A DNA stretch of 64,000 nt from CAUZIZ01 sp965219855 (GTDB lineage Bacteria > Acidobacteriota > UBA6911 > RPQK01 > JAJDTT01), in contig CBDCOR010000021.1 in assembly GCA_965219855.1 (NCBI GenBank), positions 372,001-436,000 on the forward strand. Direction: 5' to 3'. The notes under the pieces were generated by a model. That model was not told the origin of the DNA and searched no databases. It saw only the letters and a list, made by a program, of their open reading frames with translations. A program made the translations under genes and the position numbers. Positions 43,856 through 54,768 of this stretch are shown here, piece after piece (the first letter of the stretch is position 1; every line of letters starts with the position of its first letter).

Positions 43856-45171
43856 CAGTAGTGTCCCAACGTTTGGGCTTCTAATCTCTGTAAAGTATTA
43901 ATGAGTAATATGTTAGAGAAGATAATGGGTGTTTCCGACTTGAAAGTGAGTGTACGCTCACGCCCTTCAGTTCATAAGGAGGGCGAGCATGTACACGGGC
44001 ACGACGATTTTTTCTCAGGTGATGCGGCATCTTCCCTGGCATCATTTTCATCGCATTGTTCAGCACTACGGAGGCGACTACAAGGTCAAGTCGTTCCGCT
44101 GTGCCGACCATTACCGGGTCATGGCCTTTGCACAGTTGACCTATCGCGAGAGCTTGCGCGATATCGAAGCCTGCCTACGGGCCATGAGATCCAAGCTCTT
44201 CCACATGGGCATTCGCTCCACGGTCTCCCGCAACAATCTGTCCAATGCCAACGAGAGGCGCGACTGGCGCATCTATGCCGAGTTTGCCCAAGTGCTTATC
44301 GCCGAAGCGCGCCGCCTGTACACCGACGAGGACCTGGGAGTCGACCTGAACGCGACCGTCTATGCCTTGGACTCCACGACCATCGACCTGTGCCTCTCGG
44401 TCTTCCCCTGGGCGCGCTTCCGCCGTACCAAGGGGGCGATCAAACTGCATACCTTGCTCAACCTGCACGGCGCCATTCCCGAGTTCGTTCTGATCTCGGA
44501 CGGAAAACTGCACGATGTCCACGCCTTGGACCACCTGATTCCTTGTCCCGGTGCCTACTACATCATGGATCGCGGATACCTGGATTTCGGGCGCCTGTAC
44601 CGACTCCATTCTGCCCGGTCGTTATTCGTGACCCGCGCCAAGGCCAACTTCAAGTTCCGCCGCCGCTACTCCCACCCGGTGGACAGAACGACGGGACTGA
44701 TCTGCGACCAAACTGTCCTGCTGAGCACCTTCTATCCGGCCAAGGCCTACCCCGAACCTTTGCGTCGCATCAAGTTCTTCGACGTCACCACCGACCTGCG
44801 GCTAGTATTCCTCACCAACGACTTTGCTTCTCCCGCTCTGACTATTGCCCGGCTCTACAAGCTCCGCTGGCAGATCGAACTGTTCTTCAAATGGATCAAA
44901 CAGCATCTCCGCATCAAGGCCTTTTACGGCACCAGTCCCAATGCCGTGAAAACACAAATCTGGATCGCCCTCAGTACCTACCTGCTCATCGCCATCATCC
45001 GCAAGCGCCTCTATCTCGAGTTGCCGCTCTACACAATTCTCCAGGTCCTGAGTGTCTCGCTCTTCGAGAAAACCCCAATTTTACAGGCCTTTCAGGACAT
45101 GCATTACATTACTCAGAATAGTGACATTCATAAACAGTTGATGTTATTCGACTAACGCTGGGACGCTACTG
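43856..45171 (+). mobile_element. IS4-family element, copy 1 (1316 bp)
   Basis: Terminal inverted repeats are CAGTAGTGTCCCAACGTT and, as complement, CAGTAGCGTCCCAGCGTT. The 9-bp direct repeat TATTTGAGT flanks it (43847-43855 and 45172-45180), a true target duplication. It carries one transposase. Copy 2 is at 58290-59605. Confidence 0.96.
43989..45155 (+). CDS. IS4-family transposase
   Basis: The 388-residue transposase has DDE motifs in YALDSTTIDLCLSVFPWA, YIMDRGYLDFGRLY, and the Y-R-E-K-like Y-x-LRWQIELFFKWIKQHLRIK. The N-terminal FRCADHYRVMAFAQLTYRES is the DUF4372 region. AAGGAGG lies about ten bases before ATG 43989. It differs from copy 2 by one residue (Cys versus Gly in LIPxPGAYY). 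Intact. Confidence 0.95.
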   Translation: MYTGTTIFSQVMRHLPWHHFHRIVQHYGGDYKVKSFRCADHYRVMAFAQLTYRESLRDIEACLRAMRSKLFHMGIRSTVSRNNLSNANERRDWRIYAEFAQVLIAEARRLYTDEDLGVDLNATVYALDSTTIDLCLSVFPWARFRRTKGAIKLHTLLNLHGAIPEFVLISDGKLHDVHALDHLIPCPGAYYIMDRGYLDFGRLYRLHSARSLFVTRAKANFKFRRRYSHPVDRTTGLICDQTVLLSTFYPAKAYPEPLRRIKFFDVTTDLRLVFLTNDFASPALTIARLYKLRWQIELFFKWIKQHLRIKAFYGTSPNAVKTQIWIALSTYLLIAIIRKRLYLELPLYTILQVLSVSLFEKTPILQAFQDMHYITQNSDIHKQLMLFD

Positions 45172-45297
45172 TATTTGAGTATAAGTTAACGCTCCGCACT
45201 TGGCGTAGGGTCCAACCATGACTCAAAGGGCAGCAAGTATCCAATCCTTTTGGGTTCCGTAACTCTGTTCGACCCAGACTGACGACTGGTTCGACCC

Positions 45298-45596
45298 ATG
45301 CGCAGTCCACGATTCTTACCGATCCTGACAAGCCTGGCCCTCGGGGCGCTACCGGTGTACTGGGTGTATTCGCAGGAAACCGTAGGGGTGGGCTACACCG
45401 TCATAGAAGCGGAGGAAGGAACTCCGCTGCCGATCGCTTCCGCTTTGTTTCAGTTCCGCAACCAGGACGGGGTGCTAGTCTCGGAAGCGGGAATCGAGGG
45501 CGTGGATCCCATTGGCCGAGGTCGGATCTTCGTCGATCAGGGCGACACACGGACGGGTGTTGCACTGGCCATCGCATCCGTAGGGTGGACGCCTCG
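45298..45596 (+). pseudogene. N-terminal fragment of the NHL/DUF11 surface protein
   Basis: It begins with ATG and a signal peptide (FLPILTSLALGALPVYWVYS), followed by a beta-rich segment (GYTVIEAEEGTPLPIASA, then GRGRIFVDQGDTRTGVALA). The frame then closes at 45606, while the following NHL sequence continues one frame away from VDASSRLIST at 45585. The phrase TGVALA normally continues as an extracellular-domain strand, so a deletion and frame change probably lie near 45575-45590. It supplies the export signal for the giant gene that follows. Confidence 0.7.
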
Positions 45597-48500
45597 AGTC
45601 GCCTGATCAGCACCGCTGCAGGAGCCGGAGAGCAAGGTGATTCGGGAGATGGACAAGCCGCGGGTCAGGCCCTCCTGTCCTCACCAGCAGGTCTGGCGCT
45701 GGATGCTTCAGGAAACCTGTTCTTCACCGATACCGACCATCACAAAGTACGCCGGGTGGATGGCATGAGTCAGATCATCAGCACGGTGATCCAAGGTGAT
45801 GCCGCGAGCGTCGTCGACCCCAGCTTCCCTCGTGGAATCGTCTTCGATACCACGGGCGATTTGTTCCTGGCTGATACTGGCAATCACCGAATCCTGTCGG
45901 CCGACCTCCTACAACAGGACCTGTTTCTGGTTGCCGGGACCGGAGAGCGGGGAGTAGGTCCTGAAAGCGGCCCAGCCCCTAGCGTTGCCTTCGACACGCC
46001 CTATGCAGTTGAGGTCGATCTGGAGGGGAATCTCTACATCGCCGACAGCTTCAACCATCGAATCCGCAAGGTGGAGACTGCTACCGGCATCGTCTCGACA
46101 GTGGCCGGAAGCGGGACGCCTGGATTTGGAGGCGACGGTGGCCCAGCCCCCCTGGCGCAGCTGCACTTCCCTACCGGGCTTTTCATCGATGAAAACGGGA
46201 ATCTGTTTATCGCAGACTCTTTCAACCACCGCATTCGACTCGTGGATTTGGAAGCTGGGATCATCACGACGGTCGCCGGCGGGAATACTTTGGGATTCTC
46301 GGGGGACGGTGGGGCTGCATTCCAGGCTCAACTGAACTTTCCTAGCAGTGTTCGAGTCGACAGCAACGGCAACCTACTCATCGCAGACCGTAACAACCAC
46401 CGCATTCGAGCCATCAAGGGCTCAATTGTGCCGATTGCTGGGGACCCGAGCCCGGCCCGATTCTTGACCAAGACGGCCGCGCCCGATCCGATAAATGCAG
46501 GCGACCGCTTGACCTATTCACTGACCCTCAACAACACGACAGATAGGTCCCTTTCGAACCTACAGTTGATCGACGCGCTTCCAGAGGGTGTCACCTTCGT
46601 CTCAGCTACCAGCACATCGGGCTCCTGCGAGAGACCCGACGATATGCGCCAGGTTGTCTGCAATCTGGGGAGCTTAGGAAGGAATCGCCAGACGGTTGTC
46701 ACAGTCGAGGTAAACGTCGAGGATTCCGCTGCGGGAACGATTTTGACCAACTCTGCCGTCTGCTCCTCCTTCCAGGGCGAACCCGACGACTGCCAGGCCA
46801 CGGTCAGCACTCGGGTCAGGCCTGCTGACAGCGCTGATCTCGCGGTGACGAAACAAGCTCCGACTCAGGTTTTCTTTCCCGATCCGATCCCCTACGTAAT
46901 TAAGGTCACTAACCACGGCCCGGCGATAGCCAAGGCTGCGACCCTAGTCGACACACTGCCTTCCGGGAACCTGCTGACTTTGGTTTCAGTCGAATCCGAC
47001 CATGGCAGCTGCTTGAAGAACGGGGAGAGGCTCGATTGTGAGCTGGGAGTCATGGCGGAGAACGCTGTAGCTACGGTGTTGATTACGATGGAGCCCACGG
47101 AGTCTGCTCAAGACCAAATTGTAAACAACCGAGTCGAGGTGTCTTCCACCTCAAACGACTTCGTACTCAGCAACAATACTGACTTCACCTCGACTCGAAT
47201 TCTCCCTCCCCGCCAAGGACTGTTCCTGGAAAAGAGCGTCTCTAGCGAGAAGGCAAGCCCGGGCGACACACTTGTCTACGATTTGAGAATCACCAACTAC
47301 GGGCCCGAGGCTCAGAGATCCGTTCAGATCACCGATACGCTTCCCTCTGGCCTCAGCTTGGTCTCTGCGATTCCCGGCAAGGGCAGCTGCCAGTCGACTG
47401 TGGCCGGGACTCAGAGTCAAGTCGGATGTTCGGTGGGAACTCTAGCCGACGGCGAGAGTGCAGGCGTCGCCATCGAAGTGAAGGTCGACCAATCAGCAGC
47501 TGATACGGTCCTCACCAACTCGGCGAGCTGCCACTCGGACGACGTCGACGTCAGTCAATGCAGAAGTCAGGGAGTGCAAACGGATATCAGACTCAGAGGC
47601 TGTGCCGACCTGTTGCTGACCGTGGAAAGCCCCAGCGCCTTGCCCTACGATGCCGAGGATCCTCAAGACCTTGTTTACACCATCGAAGTTGACAACCCAG
47701 GACCTGCGCGGGCCACTGAGGTACGGATGCTTGCCGTGCTCCCGGTCGATCCCTTGACCGGCTTGAACGAACTGACTTTTCAATCGGCCGAGGTGGTCGA
47801 GCGAACCGGAGGAAGTGGCGTCGCGCTCTGTCTCCCGATCAATTCCGGAAAATTGGTCAGTCGGGTGGTCTGCTATCTCGGAGGCTTGGAGGCAGCGGCT
47901 AGAGCCACTGTGGAAATCATCCTCACGCCCAACGCAGCTATAGCGGGGAGGACTGTCAGCAGTACGTTCAGCCTGACGAGTAGCAACGAGTGCGACGAGA
48001 GCGACAACTCCAGGATAGCGATCACACGGCTGCCGACCGAAGGGGGAGGGCCGGAAAGTGATCTTTTCGTCTTCAAGAGCGGACGCGGGCGAGTAAGACC
48101 CGGAGATTCGCTGACCTATTCGCTCAAGATTCTAAACAATGGCCCCACAACGGCCAGTGATGTCGTCGTCACCGATCTGCTGCCGTTGGGAGTTGAGCTG
48201 GTTTCGATCACACCGACCCAGGGGAGCTGCGATCAATCGGTGGTCGGGGGACGCACTCAGGTGGCCTGCTCATTGGGCATCCTGGGGAATGGCCAACTCG
48301 TCGACAAATTGGCCGGAGTGACTATCAAAACTACCGCCAGAGCGACAATACCAAACGAGACCACTATCACGAACGAGGTCAGCTGCAGTGCCAATGAATC
48401 CGATCTGGACGGGTGTTTTGACGCTCTAGACACAGATATTACTCAGGCCGCTGGGACCGAAGCAAATCTATTGATATTCAAGGGCGTTGTGGACGATGAG

Positions 48501-50032
48501 GTCGCCATCGGCGACACCCTCATCTATACCCTGGACCTGCTCAACTTCGGCCCCGATGAAGCGGCTGGCGTGGTCATCACCGATACCCTTCCGGATGGAG
48601 TCAGTTTCGACGCCGACCTCTCCAGTCCCGAGTGCGTCGAAGTCGAGAGTCAAACCGTCGAGTGCGCACTGCCGTTGCTGGGTAATGGAGACACCGATGA
48701 GCCCCTCGAGGCCTTCTTCGAGATCGCAGTGGTCGTGCTAGACGAGGCCTTCGGCGCCACCCTGATAAACACGGTCAGTTGTTCTTCGGATCTGACTGAT
48801 CCCGACGGCTGCGAAGACAGCATCGAGATCGAAGTCAGCAGCGCTGAGGCCGACCTCGCACTGACCAAGACTGCTTCGGACGTCAGGGCCTCCGTGGGCG
48901 ATCAGCTCACCTATACATTACGCCTGAACAACTCTGGGCCTGAAGAGGCTACGAACGTCGTCGTTGTCGACATGCTCCCAGGGGTCAGTTTCGACTCGAG
49001 CCTCTCGAGCACTGAGTGCAGCGAAGTTGACGATCAAACCATCGAGTGTGAGGCGACAGTTTTGGGTAGCGGCGCCTCAGCGGATCCTTCCAACGTCACT
49101 TTCTCGATCGTAGTCGAGGTATTGGATGACGCCCGAGGCACTACCCTCGAGAACACCGCCTCCTGTAGCTCGGATGTGACCGACCTTGATGGTTGTCAAG
49201 ACAGCGTGGCCATCGAAATCTCGGCTGGAGTGGCCGACCTCTCCATCGTCAAGAGCGCTTCAGACGACGCCACCTCCGTCGGCTCGGAATTGATCTACAC
49301 CTTGGACCTGATTAACTCTGGGCCTAGAGAGGCTACCAAGGTTGTCGTGACTGACAACCTCCCCAGTGGCGTTCTCTTCCTGCCCGACAGCTCCAGTGCC
49401 GAATGTAGCGAGGTCCGCCTTGGCATCGTGGAGTGTTTGCTGGACACTTTGGACGCCGACGACGACGCTAGCTTCGATATTGTTGTAGAGGTCTTGGAGG
49501 AAGCCGACGAGACCACCGTGATAAACACCGTAGGATGTCAATCGGATGAGGATGATCCTGACGGTTGCGCCGCCGCCACCGAAGTCAAAATTGCGGCTGA
49601 GGCAGATCTGATTATCTTCAAGGACGCCTCGGACGACCCGGCGTCGACTGGGGATCAGCTTACCTACTTCCTGGAACTGCTCAACTTCGGTCCCGGAGCG
49701 GCCACCAACGTTGTCGTTACCGACCGTCTTCCCGATGGAGTCAGCTTCAACGCCGATCTCTCCAGTCCGGAATGCACCGAAGTGGAGAGTGGCACTGTGG
49801 AGTGCCGCGTCGACGTTCTAGGCAACGGGGATTCAGATGATCCGATTGATATCTTCTTTGAAGTCGTCGTGGATGTACTGCCGGAAGCTGCGGGGACGTC
49901 TCTACAGAACACTGTCACTTGCCACTCTGATCTGCCTGACTCTGACGGGTGCGAAGACAGCGCCGAGGTAGAAGTCGACAGCAACGCAGCAGATTTGCAC
50001 CTCACCAAGGCGGCCTCGGTTGATCCCGTCTT
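45585..50032 (+). pseudogene. Giant NHL-repeat/DUF11-repeat surface protein, main part
   Basis: First come NHL-type propeller repeats (about 45600-46440; LDASGNLFFTDTDHHKVRRVDG, LYIADSFNHRIRKVETATG, LLIADRNNHRIRAI). Then nine full DUF11 domains and the start of a tenth follow, beginning near 46450, 46830, 47215, 47600, 48055, 48463, 48850, 49235, 49605 and 49980. Each has the pattern ADLxxxKxAS...GDxLTYxLxLxNxGPxxAxxVxVxDxLPxGV, with paired Cys. DUF11 proteins are long extracellular adhesive or structural chains. Read-through continues to a stop at 50096 inside an IS21 element that has entered the tenth domain at 50033. Pre-insertion sequence resumes at 52386. Confidence 0.88.
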
Positions 50033-50130
50033 TGTCGGGGGCCACTTCAAAAGCGGCCAGGCGGGGCCGGGTCAAAACCGGCCAGTGATTCAGTAACAAG
50101 CCCGCACTCACAGCACTCGCCTCGCAGGTG

Positions 50131-50904
50131 TCATTTCTCTTTCCCTCGCTTCGGGGTGGATTTCTCTCGTTGCTGTCGCTCGTAGAGGCGATAGCTCTTG
50201 CCCCGAATGAAGGTGACTTCCGAAGTGTGCAGGAAGCGGTCCAGCAGCGCCGAGGTGGCCGCCGTATCTCCTCCCAGCATCGCGCCCCAGTCCTCCAGGG
50301 GTCGATTCGAACTGAGGATCGTCGAGGTCTTCTGGTATCGGCGGTGCAGGATCTCCAACAGATCTTCTGCCGCCGACTCCGGCACTCTGCGGAGTCCCAG
50401 ATCCTCGAGGATCAGCAGCGGGATCCGGGTCATCTCCGTAATGTAAGATCGGCGTCTGCCGGTGGCCGTGGCTTCGGCGATGTCTTCCAGCAGATCGAAA
50501 GCCGACTTGTACTGCACCCGGTGACCGGCTTCGACCGCCTTGATCCCGACGGTGATGATCAGATGGCTCTTGCCGACTCCGGTCTGACCGATGACCAACC
50601 AGCCGCGGCGCTGTTGGATGAATCGGCCGGTAGCCAGATCGAAGATCTGCTGCCGGTTGATGGAGGGGTTAAAGGAGAAGTTAAAGTCCTCCAAGTGCTT
50701 TTGTTCCGGAAACTGGGCCTGGCGCAAACGTCGCTCCAACAGCCGGTCCCGACGGCGGGTCAGCTCGTCATCAATCAGCAGCTCAAAGAACTCCTGATGG
50801 CTGAGCCTTCCCTGGACGGCTTGTTGCAGGCGAACGTCAAAGACCTGAGCCAGGCCCGAGAGCCGGAGGTGACGAAGTTTTCGTTCCAGTTCTGATGAGA
50901 TCAT
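50131..50904 (-). CDS. istB: IS21 helper ATPase IstB (copy 2)
   Basis: The 257-residue AAA+ ATPase has IGQTGVGKSHLIITV (Walker A), LLILEDLGLRRVP (Walker B) and STILSSNRPLEDWGAMLGGD. It appears complete and overlaps the istA remnant by 4 bp (ATGA). It would act with IstA, but the partner in this copy is broken. Confidence 0.93.
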   Translation of the reverse strand: MISSELERKLRHLRLSGLAQVFDVRLQQAVQGRLSHQEFFELLIDDELTRRRDRLLERRLRQAQFPEQKHLEDFNFSFNPSINRQQIFDLATGRFIQQRRGWLVIGQTGVGKSHLIITVGIKAVEAGHRVQYKSAFDLLEDIAEATATGRRRSYITEMTRIPLLILEDLGLRRVPESAAEDLLEILHRRYQKTSTILSSNRPLEDWGAMLGGDTAATSALLDRFLHTSEVTFIRGKSYRLYERQQREKSTPKRGKEK

Positions 50905-52290
50905 TCTGGTTCTCCTGTGGGATCGGTGATCTGGTACTCGGACAGCGGTCGGATCAACTCGTGCTCGGAGGTAAACAAAGAGCGCTGCGGCACGTCCAGT
51001 CGCTTACACAAAGCCACCAGAGTCCGGTAGCGGAAGGCGTCATGTGCGAGCGCCTTGCCGCAGGCTTCGTCGACGACCGAAGCGCGGTAGCGGCGGGTCA
51101 GCGAGATCATGCCCTGCACGAGTCGGTAGGCGAGCATGTCTCGGACCTCCAGAGCTCGCTCGGCCCAGCGGTGCGCCTCTGGACCCACGGCTCGGGCTTG
51201 CTTCAGCAGATGATGCTCGGTTCGATAGTGCGCGTAGCGTTTGCGTTCCGGAAGATGGCTCGTTTCGGTTCGGAATCTCCCCGGCGGGTGCTTCGGATGC
51301 AGGGCCACCTGTTGCTCACGAAAGAAGACGCGGACGATACGATCATCCCAGTGCACGGCGACTTCACAACCGAGCAGATGATTGGGCACCGAGTAGAACG
51401 CTCGGTCGACTTCGATGTGGCCATCGGTGGAGACCGTTCGACGGCCCACGCGGAAGAAACTGAAGCGGGAATCCGGAAGCGGTCGGAGATGCTTCTGTTC
51501 TTCGACAAAGCGGGGCCAGACCTGCTGCTTGGTGGTGCCGTGGATGCGCTGGCGGGCGATTCGCTCGTTCCAACTCTGCAGATGCTCATTCTGCGCATCC
51601 AGGCTCTCGAAGCGGCGAGCTTTGAGCGCGCTGGAGTCGGTATATCCGATGCTTCTTTCGACTTTTCCGTTCTCGTTCGGAGCGCCCGGATGGATGGGCA
51701 GCACGGCGAAGCCGTAGTGGCGAGCGAGCGCACTGAAGACGGCATTGACCTCGGGGTCCACCAAGCAAGCCCGGGTGATCCCGGCCTTGAGGTTATCGAG
51801 GCGAACCACCTCCACGCCGCCTCAGATGAGGACGGCGGTAACGACCCGATTCGGTCCGAGTCAGGGCTCCTTTGCCGAAGTCGATCTGCAGGTCCCGACC
51901 GGGGGGAGTTTCCACCCGAGCAAACACGCGAGGACTCTCCGCCTTGAGCTTTCCACAGAAGCGCTTGACGGAGTTGTAGGCTCCCCCGAATCCCTGCTCG
52001 AAGACCAGGTCCTGCCAGATCCGCTTGGCCTGCAATCCCTGCTGGAGTTTCTTTTCAATCTGCTCCCGAAAGGGCTCACAGAAGCTGCGCAGACCCGGGG
52101 GCCGCTTTGGCCGCTTTTGCTCCTCCGAGCCGGGGGCCACTTTGGCCGGTTTTGAATCTCGGGAGGGATCATAGCGGGCAATCCTCTCTCGTCGGACTCC
52201 CACCTCTCGCTCGATCCGACGATACGACCAGCCCAGCTTCAGGAGCGCCAAAACCGTTTGCTTCTTTTCCATTTTCAATGTATTGGCCAT
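50901..52290 (-). pseudogene. istA: IS21 transposase IstA with internal deletion and frameshift
   Basis: The N-terminal part (51793-52290) has the helix-turn-helix LLKLGWSYRRIEREVGVRRE and the first catalytic Asp in LQIDFGKGALTRTESGR, and ends in an out-of-frame RRRGGGSPR. The C-terminal part (to 50901) has the second Asp in EVVRLDNLKAGITRA and the Glu in GAPNENGKVERSIGY. About 45 residues between the first two acidic residues are missing, and the frames do not match (joint near 51810). The element is therefore not autonomous. Confidence 0.9.
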
Positions 52291-52385
52291 CGGCGCATCC
52301 TACGCCGGATGCGGCCCTCAATGGCTCTTGAAAATGGCCGGTTTTGAAGTGGCCCTCACTGGCCGCTTTTGGGTGGCCCCTGACA

Positions 52386-54120
52386 CCGTCTTCGAGGGTG
52401 AGACGTTGACCTACACTCTAGGCGTATCCAATTTCGGCCCGGGGAGAGCGTCAGACATCGTGGTGACCGACTTCCTCCCGGTTGGCCTGCGCTTCGATTC
52501 GTCGAAGTCAAGTTCGGCTTGCAGCGAGATTGACAGTCAAATTATCGAGTGCACAGTAGATTCGTTGGCTGGCCAGGAGTCGACCACGTTTGGAATCGTT
52601 GTCGACGTGCTGGCAGGATTAGCAGGCTCAAACATCACAAACCTGGCTAGCTGCACTTTCAGCGGCGAAGATCCCAACGGCTGCCAGGCCGCTGAGACCA
52701 TCCAGGTGGGTTCGGGGGCGGCGAACCGCTCACCAGCAGTCAACGCCGGTCCCGATCGCACCTTGGAGTTCGCGGAGACGGCAAGGCTTCAAGGGGCTGT
52801 CTCTGATCCGGATGGAGACGAAACCTCAGTGTTCTGGACTCTGCTAAGCGCGACAACCGGCAATCCCGGAGTAGCACTCAACGGCTCCACCACGTTGAGT
52901 CCAACCGTTACCGCAGGGAACAATCCGACCTTCGTGAACCTCCTGCTCTGCGCCAGCGACGCTATGTCGCCGCCGGTTTGTGACATCATGACGATTACGG
53001 TGACACCTCCTGGGACAGGAGGTGACGACCCCCCTGAGATCCTCTGTAATCAACTGGGCAATCAGCCCGCGGTGGCGGGCGAGGGCCAGATATCACGGTC
53101 ACCTCCGGTGAGTCTGTATTCATAACAGGATCCGGCTTTGATCCGGACAATACTGCGGCGGACAACGGTCTAGCAGTCATCCAGGGGAGCGGCGGGGAGA
53201 TGCTGCCTCGTCCTATTGTGAAAGTGGTCGGCCCTGGGGGCGTAACAGACGTCGTTGCCGTGGGCGGCAGATGGGGTCTGCCCGAGGGCGAGCCCGGAAG
53301 CTCAACCACACCAATCGTCCTTCAGGACGTCAACGCCGTCTCCTTCCGAATCGGCGATCGGGCCAATCCCGATTGGGCTGTAGGATCGGTTAGTGTCAAT
53401 TCAGCTAATCCACAAACCACGTTTCCACGTCCGCCCAACCAACTTGATGTCTTCTGCATAGGCTGTAACGGTCCAAAGCCCTCTATGACCATACTGAATT
53501 GGACCGGTATTTTCCATGACTCGCCCCGCCCTATGGTTGCCCGAGTGAGTTTGGGAGTTGACGCCACCGATCCTGGGACCATTTTCGGTGACTCCAACTC
53601 CATCCTGATCGAGATCTGGTTCGTCCGTTCCTCTACCGCTCAGAATCAGGCTCCATCGATCGACGCCGGGGCAAACCAGATAGTGGGATTCGGACAACAG
53701 GTAATCCTCCAGGGATCGGTCGTTGACCCAGATGGCGATCTGACGACGATCGTGTGGACACAGCTCTCCGGTGTGACAGTTGCCCTTGAAGACGCCGACA
53801 CCGAGATGCCGCGATTCACCGCTCCCGATGAAGCTGCAGTCCTGACCTTTCAGCTTTGCGCTACCGACTTCATCAACACTCCGCGCTGTACAGGAACCAC
53901 CGTAACTGTAAGTGAGACAGGCCTGAGTTTTCTCTGGGAAGCTATCGACACCCAAGACCTGCCAATCGCGTTTGATATCGATAGGGCAACGATTTCTTTC
54001 ACCGCACCAGAGGTATCGGAAGAGACCACGATCATCCTCGGCCTCAGTGTGTTTGATGCAACAAACTGCGGCAGTCGCGACCTCGTCAGTGTCACAATCA
54101 AACCCTCTTCCGGCAACTAA
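52386..54120 (+). pseudogene. C-terminal part of the DUF11 surface protein: DUF11, PKD-like domains
   Basis: After the IS21 element the tenth DUF11 domain resumes (EGETLTYTLGVSNFGPGRAS, then SSACSEIDSQIIECTVD). A PKD/REJ-like domain follows (VNAGPDRTLEFAETARLQGAVSDPDGDE). Near 53085 the frame changes: GEGQISRSPPV should read PDITVTSGESVFITGSGFD in another frame, which runs to the stop at 54120 and holds a second PKD-like domain (IDAGANQIVGFGQQVILQGS). No sortase, PEP-CTERM or autotransporter end is seen. The whole original gene would have encoded roughly 2,100 residues. Confidence 0.85.
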
Positions 54121-54168
54121 TACCTTTAAAATTCTGGATTCGCTCTAAATGAAGATTCAGCCTAGCCC

Positions 54169-54337
54169 GCATTTCTCATCGCTCGTCGTAGCGAGGCGTC
54201 GCAAGCGCCGTCCTGGCAAGGCTTGCGACCGAGGCCTCCGCAGTCGTACTTTGACAGTACGTCGAGAAGGCCGACCGAGCGTAACGCAGCCAGGGCGGAT
54301 GATTGCGGCGACGCAGTAGACTAGCGATGAGAAATGC
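54169..54337. repeat. 169-bp MITE-like palindromic element
   Basis: GCATTTCTCATCGCT (54169-54183) is repeated as its exact complement at 54323-54337. The interior contains GTACTTTGACAGTAC, itself a palindrome. It ends three bases before the inverted repeat of the IS110-family element. I recall similar sequences as widespread intergenic repeats, but this was not searched. Confidence 0.8.
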
Positions 54338-54355
54338 GTCTATAAGAACATGGCC

Positions 54356-54768
54356 GTTGTCAAGGGCGCACTTCACCTAGATCGGCTCGGAGAGCCGATT
54401 AAGCAGCTGGCCGCGTAGCCGGCCAGGCGCGATAAGAAGTTGTTCGTAGGCCATTGGATTCGTCGAGTCTGGGGACTCTAGTTTTTAGTTATGACCAGCG
54501 GGTTGACGTCGGTGACGTCGGTCTCCCCCATCCATCTATACGCGCATCAGCGGGCGAAGGTGGTGTCCTCGGCAAGGCCCAGCGCCGCCTGGGAAAAGGT
54601 CGAGGAGCCCATTGCCTTTATGAGAGCCTCTGCGGCACTCCTGTGTGCCCCAGGCAATGGGCGGTTGATGTTTTCTGCACCACGTTCGTCCAACGCATCA
54701 TCTACAGTCCGGACTCCTTCCTTTGAAGGAGGCGAGGCTGCCTAATCAGGCTGTCGACTCGGAACGAG
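54356..54768 (-). ncRNA. Candidate guide (bridge/seek) RNA region of the IS110-family element
   Basis: These 413 bp between the transposase stop and the subterminal repeat hold no convincing gene. They contain stem-loops: ATCGGCTC/GAGCCGAT (54380-54400), CTGGCC/GGCCAG near 54405-54425, and GAGTC/GACTC near 54466-54479. IS1111-type elements encode their target-specifying RNA at this place and on the transposase strand. The RNA's limits and loops cannot be fixed by eye. Confidence 0.4.

Larger units (their letters stand above)
50033..52385 (-). mobile_element. IS21-family element, copy 2 (2353 bp)
   Basis: Both ends begin TGTC: left TGTCGGGGGCCACTTCAAAA, right (complement) TGTCAGGGGCCACCCAAAAG, each followed by further AAAACCGGCC-type repeats. 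The 7-bp direct repeat CCGTCTT flanks it (50026-50032 and 52386-52392). Removing the element and one repeat copy restores an open frame (ASVDPVFEGETLTY). It is a different lineage from the IS21 element at 27399. Confidence 0.96.

Noticed and set aside
43901..45121. 406-codon frame overlapping the IS4 transposase
   Set aside because: It is a shifted-frame shadow rich in Arg, Pro and Ser. The other frame carries the DDE motifs and a ribosome site.
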